A DNA stretch of 64,000 bases from Corynebacterium diphtheriae (GTDB lineage: Bacteria > Actinomycetota > Actinomycetes > Mycobacteriales > Mycobacteriaceae). This document shows positions 1 through 8,988 of the stretch, piece after piece. The notes under the pieces were generated by a model. It searched no databases. It saw nothing but the letters and a program-made list of their open reading frames with translations, and was not told where the DNA came from. The DNA lies in NCBI RefSeq assembly GCF_001457455.1, contig NZ_LN831026.1:868001-932000 (forward strand). The letters are read 5' to 3'. The number at the start of each line of letters is the position of its first letter. Within the stretch, counting starts at the first letter, position 1. A program made the translations under genes and the position numbers.

Positions 1-111
1 GCGAACGCGATTTCAATTCTGGTTGCGATGCCGGTCAATTTTGTGATCAACAAGCTGTGGACTTTCCGTAACCCCAAGGTCCAAGTAGTCGCTGCCGCCG
101 ATCCTCACTAG
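1..111 (+). CDS. GtrA family membrane protein, C-terminal fragment
   Basis: Frame 1 is open from the window edge and stops at TAG 109-111. It encodes the last 36 residues of a protein ending in a hydrophobic segment, then NFVINKLWTFR and a short polar tail. The asparagine-phenylalanine-x-x-x-K-x-W-x-F pattern is the typical end of GtrA-like four-helix membrane proteins, which are linked to polyprenyl-sugar transfer for cell-surface glycans. The stop codon lies inside a CTAGGAGG octamer. Only the end is visible, so the family assignment rests on this one motif. Confidence 0.6.
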   Translation, partial: ANAISILVAMPVNFVINKLWTFRNPKVQVVAAADPH

Positions 112-117
112 GAGGAG

Positions 118-1293
118 TTAGACGGTCACTCCGAAGTGATCGCATGCCCACACTCGCGCAGAATAGGCCGCGAAGGGCACTCTGGTGCGTCTAGGAGGAA
201 GGCTGGGATCTGCTGGCTGAAATCCTGCGCATCCGCTATGCGGCATGCGTCGAAAGTAGCCGTTTTTGTGCCGTTCTGGGTCGTCATCGTTGCGACGATT
301 ATGCGTAGCGCAGGCGGCAACCAAATTGTTTACGTTGGTCTCACCGCCACGCTCCCAGGCTGTGCAGTGGTGGATGTGACTGTTATTGGCTAGCCGATGA
401 CAATCCGGATGGCTGCAGGTGAGCTGGTCCGCTGTGATCATGAGCCGCTGTTTATCGTTGGCGTAACGCTTTGTGCGATACAGGTCGACCGGCTCAGGGA
501 CGCCCTCATCATTGAGCGCATACAGCATGGCATAGCCGTATTCCTCTAGGAGGTGTTCGGCAAGTTTGTGCGCGGGTATCAGGCTGCCGTCCGTGGTTGC
601 GAGCATTCCGTTACCGCGGTGCGTGTAGCCGTCGGCAGGTAGGAGGATGAGCCCTTCGCGACGTTTCCTCCCTCCTAGAGCGGGGCTGTCCAGGATGGAC
701 ATGGCAAAGATTTCCGCCATGGCCTGTGAGTAGGAGAGGGAGGGGGTTTTCTTGGTGAGCCAGCGGGCGCCGGCGTGGAGTTTTTCGGCGACGGCGCTAG
801 CGGTGGCGTCGTCAAGCGATGCGTGTATGTGGCGTTGCCCTGCTGCGTCGGTGGATTTTGAGATGCGGACGGCGGGTTTGCGTGGGGTGGCTCCGCATGC
901 GTCGTTGAGGGCGACGACGCGGGTGTTGGCGTGTGCTTTTGCCTCGGCGGGCGTCATGCCGCGGGCTTCGCGATAAAGCCGGAGGCGGAGATCGTCCTTG
1001 GTGACGCTGGCTTTCTTGTTGAGTCTTCCTAGCGCAGGATTGATGGCTTTGAGAACCTCAATCCCAAGTCCTAGCTCCTTAGCCACCGAAATGCATTCTT
1101 CGCGACTAGGAGAGGGGCGGGGATCGAACAGCTCCTTGGCGAGCTTCATTACCGATCCCACCCACGCCCGATCGAGCGCATAGTCGCGTGTGAGGTCGTC
1201 TTGTGTTTTGCCTTGAAGGATCAGTTGGTGGAAGAACTGGAGGATGGCGATTCCGTTTCCGGAGAGGAACTGGAGTACTGCGTGCGTGTTCAT
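118..1293 (-). CDS. HNH endonuclease domain protein
   Basis: A 391-residue protein of the large actinobacterial HNH family. The C-terminal third carries a zinc/HNH module: CSHPDC (about residue 295), then the HHC motif, GG-x-T-x-x-x-N-L and a final THN. Here the second histidine of the HH pair is the general base and the later N/H bind metal. The N-terminal half is helical and lysine/arginine-rich, as in relatives with a DUF222-like region. I chose ATG 1293; an in-frame GTG at 1302 would add three residues, and neither has a clear Shine-Dalgarno. Members are often multicopy and of unknown role. No methylase or partner is adjacent, so a restriction role is not supported. Confidence 0.75.
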   Translation of the reverse strand: MNTHAVLQFLSGNGIAILQFFHQLILQGKTQDDLTRDYALDRAWVGSVMKLAKELFDPRPSPSREECISVAKELGLGIEVLKAINPALGRLNKKASVTKDDLRLRLYREARGMTPAEAKAHANTRVVALNDACGATPRKPAVRISKSTDAAGQRHIHASLDDATASAVAEKLHAGARWLTKKTPSLSYSQAMAEIFAMSILDSPALGGRKRREGLILLPADGYTHRGNGMLATTDGSLIPAHKLAEHLLEEYGYAMLYALNDEGVPEPVDLYRTKRYANDKQRLMITADQLTCSHPDCHRLANNSHIHHCTAWERGGETNVNNLVAACATHNRRNDDDPERHKNGYFRRMPHSGCAGFQPADPSLPPRRTRVPFAAYSARVWACDHFGVTV

Positions 1294-1315
1294 ACTTCGC
1301 ACGGTAATGACGATG

Positions 1316-1342
1316 GCCCGCCTCCTAGTGGTGGAGGCGGGC
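1316..1342 (-). terminator. GC-rich hairpin between permease end and HNH gene
   Basis: A perfect 10-bp stem (1316-1325 with 1333-1342, GCCCGCCTCC) encloses a 7-nt loop. It lies downstream of the minus-strand permease stop (1383) and before the HNH gene. A CCTCCTAG octamer spans the stem and loop. There is no strong U-tract on the minus side, so terminator efficiency is uncertain. Confidence 0.45.
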
Positions 1343-1382
1343 TTGGGCGTCGTTTTCTGTGGATAACTCCTAGAGGCGTTCT

Positions 1383-2795
1383 CTAGGAGGGGGAGTTCTG
1401 TGGATAACTAGCCTCTCCTGGCAGGAGGGCCTTGTCAAAGGGGCGTTTTACTGCTATGAGGCTGATCGCGAAGAGGATGGCGACCATGGCGATGGCGGAG
1501 AGTAGTTCGATGCGTGCGCCGGCGTCGCTAAGCATGAGGACGGCGAGTCCGAAGAGGATGGCGAGTGTGGCGATGGTGAGTCCTGGGAAGGCCCACATGC
1601 GTACAGCTAGGTTGCCTTGGAGTGCTTCGAGGCGTCGTCGGAGTTTGAGTTGGGAGACGGCGATGAAGGTCCAGACGGTGAGGAGGGAGGCGCCTGCGGC
1701 GTTGAGTAGGAAGGTGAGGAGCCAGCCGGTGTCGACGTAGTTGAGGATCACCATGATGACGCTGAGTACGACGGAGAGCACGATGGCGGGCAGTGGGACT
1801 CCGCGGTTGTCGACGCGTGCGAAGATGCTTGGTGCTTGTCGACGTTCCGCGAGGGACATCATCATGCGTGAGCTGGCGTAGATCTGGGCGTTGAATGCGG
1901 AGAGCAGGGCGAGCACAATGACGACTTCGATGACGCCTATTACTCCTGGGATGTTTGCCATGGCAAGTACTTGGGAGAAGGGGCTTTCTGCTGCGCTTTT
2001 CGCCTTACCTAGAGACGAGTAAGGCAAGAGCAATACGATGATGGCTACTGAGCCGAGGTAGAAGATGCTGATACGCGTGATGGTGGTGCGCACGGCGTTG
2101 ACGAGCGATTTTTGTGGATCTTCGGATTCTGCCGAGGCGATGGCGACGACTTCGATGCCGCCGAAGCCGAAGGCGACGGCTAGGAGGGCGGCTGCGATTC
2201 CTCCTAGTCCGGTGGGCGCGAATCCTTCGGCGCGAACATTGCTGAGCCCAACGAAGTCGTGATTTGGTAGGAGGCCGAGTACTAGGAGGGAGCCGATGAT
2301 CAAGAAAACGACGAGCACTGCCACTTTGATGAAGGCGAACCAGAATTCGAATTCGCCGAAGGCGCGGACGCGCATGAGGTTGACGAGTCCGAAGAATGCG
2401 ACGAAGACGAGCGCTGGTATCCATGGTGAGACGCCGAGCCATGAGGCGACGAATCCGGAGGCTCCGGTGATTTCTGCGCCGAGGACTGCGACGGTGGCGA
2501 GCCAGTAGACCCAGCCTTGGATGAATCCGGCCCAGTGGCCGATGCCTGCGTCGGCGTATTCGGAGAAGGAGCCGGAGGCGGGGACGACGGATCCCATTTC
2601 GCCGAGCATGCGCATGATCATGACGGCGATGAATCCGGCGATGATGTAGGCGATGAGTACGGCGGGTCCTGCTGCTTTGATTCCTACGCCGGTGCCGAGG
2701 AAGAGGCCGGCGCCGATGGTGGAGCCGAGTCCCATCATGGTCAGATGGCGGACTTTGAGCCCTTTTGTGAGGGTTGGGGCGGTGTGTTCGGTCAT
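1383..2795 (-). CDS. Amino-acid permease, APC superfamily
   Basis: A 470-residue integral membrane protein, the usual length for the amino-acid transporter (AAT) group of the APC superfamily. The first membrane helix holds the family hallmark [15 protein letters not shown] (about residues 22-36), the unwound substrate-binding segment. About twelve hydrophobic segments follow, with the conserved GE motif of helix 3 (MLGEMG). It probably imports an amino acid by proton symport; the substrate cannot be read from sequence. It is closely similar to the permease at 3844-5208, and each lies next to a dapD paralogue. The start follows the family N-terminus. The stop TAG lies inside a CCTCCTAG octamer (1383-1390). 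Confidence 0.85.
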   Translation of the reverse strand: MTEHTAPTLTKGLKVRHLTMMGLGSTIGAGLFLGTGVGIKAAGPAVLIAYIIAGFIAVMIMRMLGEMGSVVPASGSFSEYADAGIGHWAGFIQGWVYWLATVAVLGAEITGASGFVASWLGVSPWIPALVFVAFFGLVNLMRVRAFGEFEFWFAFIKVAVLVVFLIIGSLLVLGLLPNHDFVGLSNVRAEGFAPTGLGGIAAALLAVAFGFGGIEVVAIASAESEDPQKSLVNAVRTTITRISIFYLGSVAIIVLLLPYSSLGKAKSAAESPFSQVLAMANIPGVIGVIEVVIVLALLSAFNAQIYASSRMMMSLAERRQAPSIFARVDNRGVPLPAIVLSVVLSVIMVILNYVDTGWLLTFLLNAAGASLLTVWTFIAVSQLKLRRRLEALQGNLAVRMWAFPGLTIATLAILFGLAVLMLSDAGARIELLSAIAMVAILFAISLIAVKRPFDKALLPGEASYPQNSPS

Positions 2796-2815
2796 GTGTT
2801 TTTTCTGCGGTAAAA

Positions 2816-2846
2816 AAGGGAGCCGCTCTCTAGGAGGGGCTCCCTT
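2816..2846 (-). terminator. Rho-independent terminator of dapD
   Basis: Arms 2816-2824 and 2838-2846 (AAGGGAGCC/GGCTCCCTT) form a hairpin. On the minus strand it is followed by a run of six T, so it should end transcription coming from dapD before the permease gene. The loop contains a CTAGGAGG octamer (2830-2837). Confidence 0.75.
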
Positions 2847-2858
2847 GGTGGTGTGCGG

Positions 2859-3833
2859 TTAGTTTGCGTGGAGCGCGTCGTTGAGTTCGACTGCTTGGGT
2901 TTTCCACGCGGTTGCTTCGATGGCACCGCTGATGGAGTTGCGTCGGAAGAGGATGTTGTTGGCTCCGGCGAGTTCGAGGGCTTTGGTGGTGTCGCCGTCG
3001 TTGAGGCCGGTGGCTTCTGCTACGGCGCCGCGGACGATGATTTTGGAACCTGCGGTGACGTAGAGGCCGGCTTCGATGACGCAGTCGTCGCCGAGTGGGA
3101 TGCCACATCCGGAGTTTGCGCCTAGGAGGCAGCGTTTTCCTAGTGAGATGACTTGTTTGCCGCCGCCGGAGAGTGTGCCCATGATGGAGGCTCCGCCGCC
3201 GACGTCGGATCCGTCGTCGACGACGACGCCTGCGGAGATTCGACCTTCGACCATGGAGCTGCCGAGTGTGCCTGCGTTGAAGTTGACGAATCCTTCGTGC
3301 ATGACGGTGGTGCCTTCGGCGAGGTGTGCGCCGAGGCGGACGCGGTCTGCGTCGCCGATGCGTACGCCGCTGGGGAGGACGTAGTCGACCATGCGTGGGA
3401 ATTTGTCAACGAGGTAGACGGTGACAGGGCCGCGTGCTTGGAGTTTGGCGCGGGTGATGTCGAAGTTTTTTACTTCGCAGGGGCCGTGGTTGGTCCACAC
3501 GACGTTGGTGAGCAGTCCGAAGATTCCGTCGAGGTTTTGGCCGTGTGGCTTGACCAGGCGGTGCGAGAGAAGGTGAAGACGCAGGTAGGCGTCGTAGGCG
3601 TCGATGGGGGCGGCATCGAGGTCAGCGATCGTTGTGGTGATCGCTTGTCGACGCACCCCGCGATCTGCGTCTTCGCCGACTAGGAGGCGGAGGTGCTCAG
3701 GGATGTCGTCGCCGTCTAATACTGTGGTGCCGGTGGTGTCGACGGTGGTGAGCTCTGGTGCTGGGAACCAGGCGTCGAGCACGGTGCCGTCGGCGGTGAT
3801 GGTGGCAAGTCCTGTTGCTAGTGCTGAAGTCAT
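2859..3833 (-). CDS. dapD: Tetrahydrodipicolinate N-succinyltransferase
   Basis: The 324-residue actinobacterial-type DapD transfers succinyl from succinyl-CoA to tetrahydrodipicolinate, in the succinylase route to meso-diaminopimelate and lysine. The N-terminal domain ends near [12 protein letters not shown]. The C-terminal half is a left-handed beta helix with hexapeptide repeats, including [16 protein letters not shown] (with the catalytic glutamate known from the mycobacterial enzyme) and [14 protein letters not shown]. It starts 11 bp after the stop of the upstream permease (3844), so the two are probably co-transcribed. A second, more divergent paralogue lies at 5278-6189, and dapE follows divergently at 6269. 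The better conserved motifs make this copy the likely main enzyme. Confidence 0.93.
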   Translation of the reverse strand: MTSALATGLATITADGTVLDAWFPAPELTTVDTTGTTVLDGDDIPEHLRLLVGEDADRGVRRQAITTTIADLDAAPIDAYDAYLRLHLLSHRLVKPHGQNLDGIFGLLTNVVWTNHGPCEVKNFDITRAKLQARGPVTVYLVDKFPRMVDYVLPSGVRIGDADRVRLGAHLAEGTTVMHEGFVNFNAGTLGSSMVEGRISAGVVVDDGSDVGGGASIMGTLSGGGKQVISLGKRCLLGANSGCGIPLGDDCVIEAGLYVTAGSKIIVRGAVAEATGLNDGDTTKALELAGANNILFRRNSISGAIEATAWKTQAVELNDALHAN

Positions 3834-3843
3834 GGGTGGAAGT

Positions 3844-5208
3844 CTACTTACTCTTTTTCTTGGTGAAGAATGACACGACTATGAGTAGGAGGAATACGAC
3901 CGTAACGGAGGTGATCTGGCTGCGGGAGGCGTCGTCAGTCAGCATGAGGACGGTCAGTCCGAGGAATCCTGCGATGGTGACCCAGCCGAGCCATGGGAAG
4001 CCCCACATACGCACGGTGGTGATTTCTCCGTTGCGGACGAGTTCTGGGTGCAGTTTGAGGTATGCGAAGGCGATGATGACCCAGATGACGATCAGGCATC
4101 CGCCTACAGCGTTGAGGAGGAAGTTGAGGAGGCCTGCGGGGTTCCAGTACTGCAGTCCTACGGAAACGAATGCGAAGAACATGCTGAGGAGTACGGCTGG
4201 CATGGGGACGCCGGAGGGGTTGGTGGCTGCGAAGATCTTGGGGGCGTCGCCACGTTCTGCGAAGGAGTGGACGATGCGTGAGGTGGCGTAGATTTGGGCG
4301 TTGAATGCCGAAAGGAGTGCGAGGACGATCACGGCTTCCATGAATCCGACCACACCAGGAATGTTGGCCATGCCAAGGATGATGGTGAAGGGGGAGTCTG
4401 CTGCGCTCTTGGCGCCTCCGATGCTGGAGAATGGGATGAGGAAGCAGATCACAAGGACAGAGCCCAGGTAGAACAAGGAGATACGCCAGATCACGGAGCG
4501 CACGGCTGTGGCGATGGCAGTCTTGGGATCTTCGGATTCCGCTGCGGCGATGGTGACGATCTCGATACCACCGAAAGCGAAGGCGACGGCTAGGAGGCCG
4601 GTGGCTACACCTGAGATACCATTAGGCATAAATCCGTCGCCGAGGAAGTGCTGGGTTCCTACGAAGTCATAGTTGGGTAGTAGCCCGAAGATGAGCAGTA
4701 CGCCGATGACGAGGAAGAGAATAATGACGGCAACCTTGATAAAAGCAAACCAGAATTCGAATTCGCCAAAGCCGCTGACACGTGCGAGGTTGACGACTGC
4801 GAAGAAGATAACGCAGATGAGAGCTGGGATCCATGGTGCGATGCCGAACCATTGACCCATGATGGCTGCGGCGCCGGTCATTTCGGCACCGAGGACCATA
4901 GTGAGCATGAACCAGTAAAGCCAGCCGAGGCTGAAGCCGGCCCAGTGGCCGAATGCCTGCTCGGCGTAGACGGAGAAGGATCCGGAGGCTGGGCGGGCGG
5001 CCGCGAGCTCTCCGAGCATTTGCATCACGAATACGACGAAGATGCCTGCGAGGACGTAGGCGATGAGTACGGCGGGTCCTGCTGCTGCAATTCCAACGCC
5101 GGTTCCGAGGAAGAGGCCGGCTCCGATGGCGGAGCCGAGTCCCATCATTGTTAGGTGCCGAGTTTTTAGGCCTGTGCCAAGCTCGGTCTCAGTGGTTGCT
5201 TGTGTCAT
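3844..5208 (-). CDS. Amino-acid permease, APC superfamily
   Basis: A 454-residue, roughly twelve-helix transporter, closely similar along its length to the permease at 1383-2795. It has the same first-helix motif [15 protein letters not shown] and the MLGELA helix-3 motif. It probably takes up an amino acid with protons; the ligand is unknown. It sits between dapD2 (upstream, 69-bp gap) and dapD (downstream, 10-bp gap) on the same strand, so a link to lysine or diaminopimelate metabolism is tempting but only contextual. It ends in a lysine-rich cytoplasmic tail. The copy differs from its paralogue mainly in the loops and C-terminus, which suggests an old rather than recent duplication. Confidence 0.85.
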   Translation of the reverse strand: MTQATTETELGTGLKTRHLTMMGLGSAIGAGLFLGTGVGIAAAGPAVLIAYVLAGIFVVFVMQMLGELAAARPASGSFSVYAEQAFGHWAGFSLGWLYWFMLTMVLGAEMTGAAAIMGQWFGIAPWIPALICVIFFAVVNLARVSGFGEFEFWFAFIKVAVIILFLVIGVLLIFGLLPNYDFVGTQHFLGDGFMPNGISGVATGLLAVAFAFGGIEIVTIAAAESEDPKTAIATAVRSVIWRISLFYLGSVLVICFLIPFSSIGGAKSAADSPFTIILGMANIPGVVGFMEAVIVLALLSAFNAQIYATSRIVHSFAERGDAPKIFAATNPSGVPMPAVLLSMFFAFVSVGLQYWNPAGLLNFLLNAVGGCLIVIWVIIAFAYLKLHPELVRNGEITTVRMWGFPWLGWVTIAGFLGLTVLMLTDDASRSQITSVTVVFLLLIVVSFFTKKKSK

Positions 5209-5277
5209 AGATCTGAGAATAAACTCCCAAGGTCCGTTGCATATAATCTACGGCAAGTTAATTTTATGCGGGGGTGT

Positions 5278-6189
5278 CTATGTGGGGCGAACGACGGGCT
5301 CCGGTCGGCCACTTTCGGCATGAATTTGCCAGTCCGATTGACCGTCAAGAATCGCAGCTGCGGCGGTGACGTCGCGGTCTGCAAAGTACACCATCGTCTC
5401 CTTGTCGATCACCACATTGTTGCCCACGCGGACGTTGTCGCCAAGGTTGATCCCCATGACAGCAGAACCCAATCCGAACACGCAATTAGCACCAACGCGC
5501 AGCTGAGCATGGGGCTTATCAGGAACAATCGAGGCCGAAATGCCGAGATCGACGTTGTCACCTACCACTGTTCCGGAATACAAACGGCCTTCAATTCGAC
5601 CAGCGCCAAGGGTGCCTGCATTGAAAGAAACATATCCTTCTCGCAAAACCTTGGTGCCTTCTGCAAGATAGGCGCCCAAGCGGACACGTTCCGCTTCGGT
5701 GATTTCTACCCCTGTGGGAACCACATAATCGACCATGCGGGGTAAACGATCAATACCATAGACGTGAATAAGGCCACGGTTGCGTAGCGACATTCTGATG
5801 TTTTCAAAATTTTCCGGCAAACAAGGACCCTTGTTCGTCCACACCACTCGAGAAAGAATGCTCATCGCATTATCCATATTGATCTCGAGAGGTCGCACCA
5901 AACGATGCGACAACAGATGCAGACGCAGGAACACATCGTGGGCGTCGATAGGCGGGGTATCTAAATCGCCAATGTAGGTTCGCACGGCAACTTGCTCCAC
6001 CAAACGGTCTTCGTCGAGACGCACAAGGCTCAAAAGCTTAGGTGGCAGATCCTGAGCTCCAAGCCTTTCCGTGTAGGAGGGAGAAGTGCTGGCAGGGACT
6101 AATTCTGGGGTTGGGTACCAGGTATCAAGGACTTCGCCGTTCATGGCAATGTTGGCGATACCGATGGCAGTGGCACCGAATTGACTCAT
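5278..6189 (-). CDS. dapD2: DapD paralogue (dapD2)
   Basis: A 303-residue homologue of the DapD at 2859-3833. The N-terminal domain is well conserved ([20 protein letters not shown] and VVWTNKGPC), and the beta-helix core keeps SFNAGTLG and RIEGRLYSG with the catalytic-type glutamate. The glycine-rich [14 protein letters not shown] segment of DapD is replaced by GISASIVPDKPHAQ, so acyl-CoA or substrate specificity may differ. The start is set at ATG 6189 (MSQF), which has AAGG upstream; an in-frame ATG at 6216 has no ribosome-binding site. A similar dapD2 is known from C. glutamicum. The gene faces dapE divergently across an 80-bp gap. Confidence 0.8.
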   Translation of the reverse strand: MSQFGATAIGIANIAMNGEVLDTWYPTPELVPASTSPSYTERLGAQDLPPKLLSLVRLDEDRLVEQVAVRTYIGDLDTPPIDAHDVFLRLHLLSHRLVRPLEINMDNAMSILSRVVWTNKGPCLPENFENIRMSLRNRGLIHVYGIDRLPRMVDYVVPTGVEITEAERVRLGAYLAEGTKVLREGYVSFNAGTLGAGRIEGRLYSGTVVGDNVDLGISASIVPDKPHAQLRVGANCVFGLGSAVMGINLGDNVRVGNNVVIDKETMVYFADRDVTAAAAILDGQSDWQIHAESGRPEPVVRPT

Positions 6190-6268
6190 AATTAAATACC
6201 TTAACGGAGCAGGCATGATTTGAAGAAGTTAGCGCTTCCCCTCCTAGAGGCGCGGTATTGTCGATGCC

Positions 6269-7366
6269 ATGCTCGATTTGACTACGAATCCCATTGACCT
6301 CACCCGCGCACTTGTTGATATAGAAAGCCCCTCCCATTACGAAAAGAACATAGCCGACGCCATCGAGCAGGCTCTTCATGCCATCGACAATGTTGAAGTG
6401 CTACGCCACGGCAATACTCTTGTTGCTCGTACCCATCGAGGACTAGGAGAAAGGGTAATCCTCGCCGGCCACATCGACACCGTCCCAATAGCCGACAACG
6501 TTCCTAGCCACATGGAAGGCGACGTAATGTTCGGCTGCGGCACCGTCGATATGAAATCGGGCATGGCTGTCTATCTTCATGCCTTTGCCACCTTGGCTAA
6601 CCACCCAGCGCTGGCGAAGGACTTGACCGTCGTCTGTTATGAGGGCGAGGAAGTCGCTAGTGAATACAACGGGCTGGGGCATGTGCAGGCAGCTCACCCC
6701 GACTGGTTAAGTGGCGATCTCGCCCTCCTAGGCGAGCCTTCCGGTGCTGTGATCGAAGCTGGATGCCAAGGAACGATTCGTTTGCGCGTCACCGCCCATG
6801 GTGTGCGCGCACACTCGGCACGGTCGTGGCTAGGAGACAACGCCATGCACAAATTAGCGCCAGTTATTACGAATATCGCACAATACGACGCCCAAGAAGT
6901 GCTTGTCGACGGCTGCCTCTATCAGGAGGGCCTCAACATCGTGCATTGCGAGTCTGGAGTTGCCACGAACACTATCCCCGATGAGGCCTGGATGTTTGTT
7001 AACTTCCGTTTCGCACCTAATAGGAGTGTTGACGAAGCCCTAGCCCACATGCTGGAGGTGTTGGATCTACCCGAGGGGGTGACCTATGACATCGACGATG
7101 CTGTTCCAGGGGCACGTCCGGGTTTGGATCGTCCGGCAGCTGCCGCCCTCCTAGAGGCGACAGGCGGAAAATTCCGCGCAAAGTACGGTTGGACGGATGT
7201 GTCGAGGTTTTCTGAGATTGGTGTTCCAGCGGTGAACTTTGGTCCTGGGGATCCGGCATATTGCCATAAAAAAGACGAACAATGCCCAGTCAGCATGATT
7301 ACCGAAGTCTCTCGCACGCTGGTGCACTATCTCACGAGTACGAATTCCCAGACGACAGGAGCCTGA
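6269..7366 (+). CDS. dapE: Succinyl-diaminopimelate desuccinylase
   Basis: A 365-residue M20-family metallopeptidase that hydrolyses N-succinyl-L,L-diaminopimelate, the step after DapD and the aminotransferase in lysine and peptidoglycan precursor synthesis. The di-zinc motifs are in place: AGHIDTVP (His and catalytic Asp), GTVDMKSG (bridging Asp) and YEGEEVASEYNG (base and ligand Glu). A dimerisation domain with GxxRLRVTAHGVRAHSAR lies in the middle, and the last His ligand is near PAYCHKKDEQC. It starts at ATG 6269 and heads a plus-strand run with the LOG-like gene, folP2 and gpgS. Three CCTCCTAG-type octamers fall in or just upstream of it (6240, 6724, 7147). Confidence 0.93.
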   Translation: MLDLTTNPIDLTRALVDIESPSHYEKNIADAIEQALHAIDNVEVLRHGNTLVARTHRGLGERVILAGHIDTVPIADNVPSHMEGDVMFGCGTVDMKSGMAVYLHAFATLANHPALAKDLTVVCYEGEEVASEYNGLGHVQAAHPDWLSGDLALLGEPSGAVIEAGCQGTIRLRVTAHGVRAHSARSWLGDNAMHKLAPVITNIAQYDAQEVLVDGCLYQEGLNIVHCESGVATNTIPDEAWMFVNFRFAPNRSVDEALAHMLEVLDLPEGVTYDIDDAVPGARPGLDRPAAAALLEATGGKFRAKYGWTDVSRFSEIGVPAVNFGPGDPAYCHKKDEQCPVSMITEVSRTLVHYLTSTNSQTTGA

Positions 7367-7373
7367 TTGCTTT

Positions 7374-8138
7374 ATGACTACTCAACCGCAACGCAATGAA
7401 CGTCATCTGTGCGGGCCAGTGTTGGTGCGAGGCAAAAAGAATCAATCGCCAAGTACCTACGATCAACGCCTCCTAGAGCTTCCTGCTGATCATGATTGGT
7501 TGCACGCCGATCCGTGGCGTGTACTGCGAATCCAAAGTGAATTCGTCGCAGGTTTCGATGCCTTATCACAACTACCTCCGGCTGTAACCGTGTTCGGCTC
7601 GGCCCGCGTTGCACCCAATCACCCGTACTACGACCAAGGCGTTTGTCTAGGAGAGGGGTTGGTGCGTGCCGGCTACGCTGTGATCACCGGTGGCGGCCCT
7701 GGTCTTATGGAGGCCGCAAACAAGGGTGCTTTTGATGCCGATGGTTATTCGGTGGGGTTGGGCATTGAGCTTCCTCACGAGCAAGGCATTAACGACTACG
7801 TTGATCTGGGCTTGCACTTTAGGTACTTCTTTGCACGCAAGACGATGTTTTTGAAGTATTCGCAGGCGTTTGTATGCCTTCCGGGCGGTATGGGCACTCT
7901 GGATGAGCTCTTCGAGGTGTTGTGCATGGTCCAGACCGGCAAAGTGACCAATTTTCCTATCGTTTTGTTGGGCACCAGTTTCTGGGGTGGGCTTGTCGAC
8001 TGGATCAAGCAGCGCCTGGTAGGAGAAGGCATGATTTCCGAGGAAGATTTGTCCTTGTTCTTAGTCACTGATTCGGTCGACGAGGCGGTGGAGTTCATTC
8101 GCCAAGCGCACCGCAGAATGATGCACGTTGATGACTAG
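7374..8138 (+). CDS. LOG-family phosphoribohydrolase-like Rossmann protein
   Basis: A 254-residue protein of the TIGR00730/LOG group, often mislabelled lysine decarboxylase. The characteristic motifs are GGGPGLMEAANKGA and PGGMGTLDELFEVL, which in proven members form the nucleotide-binding and catalytic site releasing a base from a nucleoside monophosphate (the cytokinin-activating reaction in plants). The fold also begins with TVFGSARV, a Rossmann strand. The start ATG has AGGAG about 12 nt upstream, in the end of dapE. Its stop overlaps the start of folP2 (ATGACTAG), so the genes are translationally coupled. The physiological substrate in corynebacteria is unknown. Confidence 0.82.
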   Translation: MTTQPQRNERHLCGPVLVRGKKNQSPSTYDQRLLELPADHDWLHADPWRVLRIQSEFVAGFDALSQLPPAVTVFGSARVAPNHPYYDQGVCLGEGLVRAGYAVITGGGPGLMEAANKGAFDADGYSVGLGIELPHEQGINDYVDLGLHFRYFFARKTMFLKYSQAFVCLPGGMGTLDELFEVLCMVQTGKVTNFPIVLLGTSFWGGLVDWIKQRLVGEGMISEEDLSLFLVTDSVDEAVEFIRQAHRRMMHVDD

Positions 8139-8988
8139 GAGTGCGTTTCAACACGATCCCGAGTGCGCAACGGTCATGGCGATCGTTAATCGCACCCCAG
8201 ATTCCTTTTACGACCACGGTGCGACCCATGCGTTAGCAGATGCCATAACACGCGCCAGTGCTGTGATTGCGCAGGGGGCGGGGATCGTCGATATTGGTGG
8301 GGTCAAGGCAGGTCCTGGCCCTTATGTCTCTCCTAGTGAGGAGATTGAACGGGTGGTACCAGTTATCGACGCAGTTCACCGTGCGCACCCCGAGATCACC
8401 ATTTCGGTAGATACGTGGCGTGCCGAGGTCGCTGATGTGGCGATCCGCGCCGGGGCGTCGTTAGTAAACGACACGTGGGCCGGCCATGATCCGGAGCTTG
8501 CCGAGGTAGCGGGACATTATCGCGTGGGATACGTGTGTTCTCATACGGGAGGCGTAGCGCCACGCACCCGCCCGCACCGCGTGCGTTTCGACGACATCGT
8601 TGCCTCTGTTATTGAGGAAACAACAGCTCAAGCTGAGCGGGCGGTTCGCCTTGGTGTTCCTGAGGACCGCATTCTTATCGACCCCACCCATGATTTTGGC
8701 AAGAACACCTTTCATGGATTGGAGCTGCTGCGGCGTATCGATGAGATTGTGGCAACCGGTTGGCCAGTACTGATGGCCTTGTCTAACAAAGATTTTGTAG
8801 GAGAGACACTGGCTCGCCCTGTCGATCAGCGTGTAGCCGGAACCCTTGCAGCTACAGCATGGGCAGCGGCTCATGGAGTTGCGGCTTTTCGTTCGCACCA
8901 AGTCGCAGAAACCGTCGACGTGATCCGCATGACCGCCGCAATCCAAGGACGCGTGTCACCTCTGGCTACCACACGGGGGCTTGTATGA
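8131..8988 (+). CDS. folP2: Dihydropteroate synthase homologue FolP2
   Basis: A 285-residue TIM-barrel protein of the DHPS family. It keeps MAIVNRTPDSFYDHG, DIGG, SVDTWRAEVA and the DPTHDFGKNTFH phosphate region. The canonical ESTRPG pterin loop after DIGG is replaced by VKAGPG, and the usual DPG-x-GFGK is DPTHDFGK. These are the changes seen in mycobacterial FolP2, which lacks normal DHPS activity, so I expect a different or accessory role rather than folate synthesis. The neighbours fit the conserved actinobacterial dapE-LOG-folP2-gpgS order. The start ATG overlaps the stop of the LOG gene, and its own stop overlaps the gpgS start by 4 bp. Confidence 0.82.
   Translation: MTRSAFQHDPECATVMAIVNRTPDSFYDHGATHALADAITRASAVIAQGAGIVDIGGVKAGPGPYVSPSEEIERVVPVIDAVHRAHPEITISVDTWRAEVADVAIRAGASLVNDTWAGHDPELAEVAGHYRVGYVCSHTGGVAPRTRPHRVRFDDIVASVIEETTAQAERAVRLGVPEDRILIDPTHDFGKNTFHGLELLRRIDEIVATGWPVLMALSNKDFVGETLARPVDQRVAGTLAATAWAAAHGVAAFRSHQVAETVDVIRMTAAIQGRVSPLATTRGLV

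Noticed and set aside
2005..2442. 145-residue arginine/histidine-rich minus-strand frame
   Set aside because: Shadow of the permease in another frame; composition is typical of a shifted frame in GC-rich DNA.
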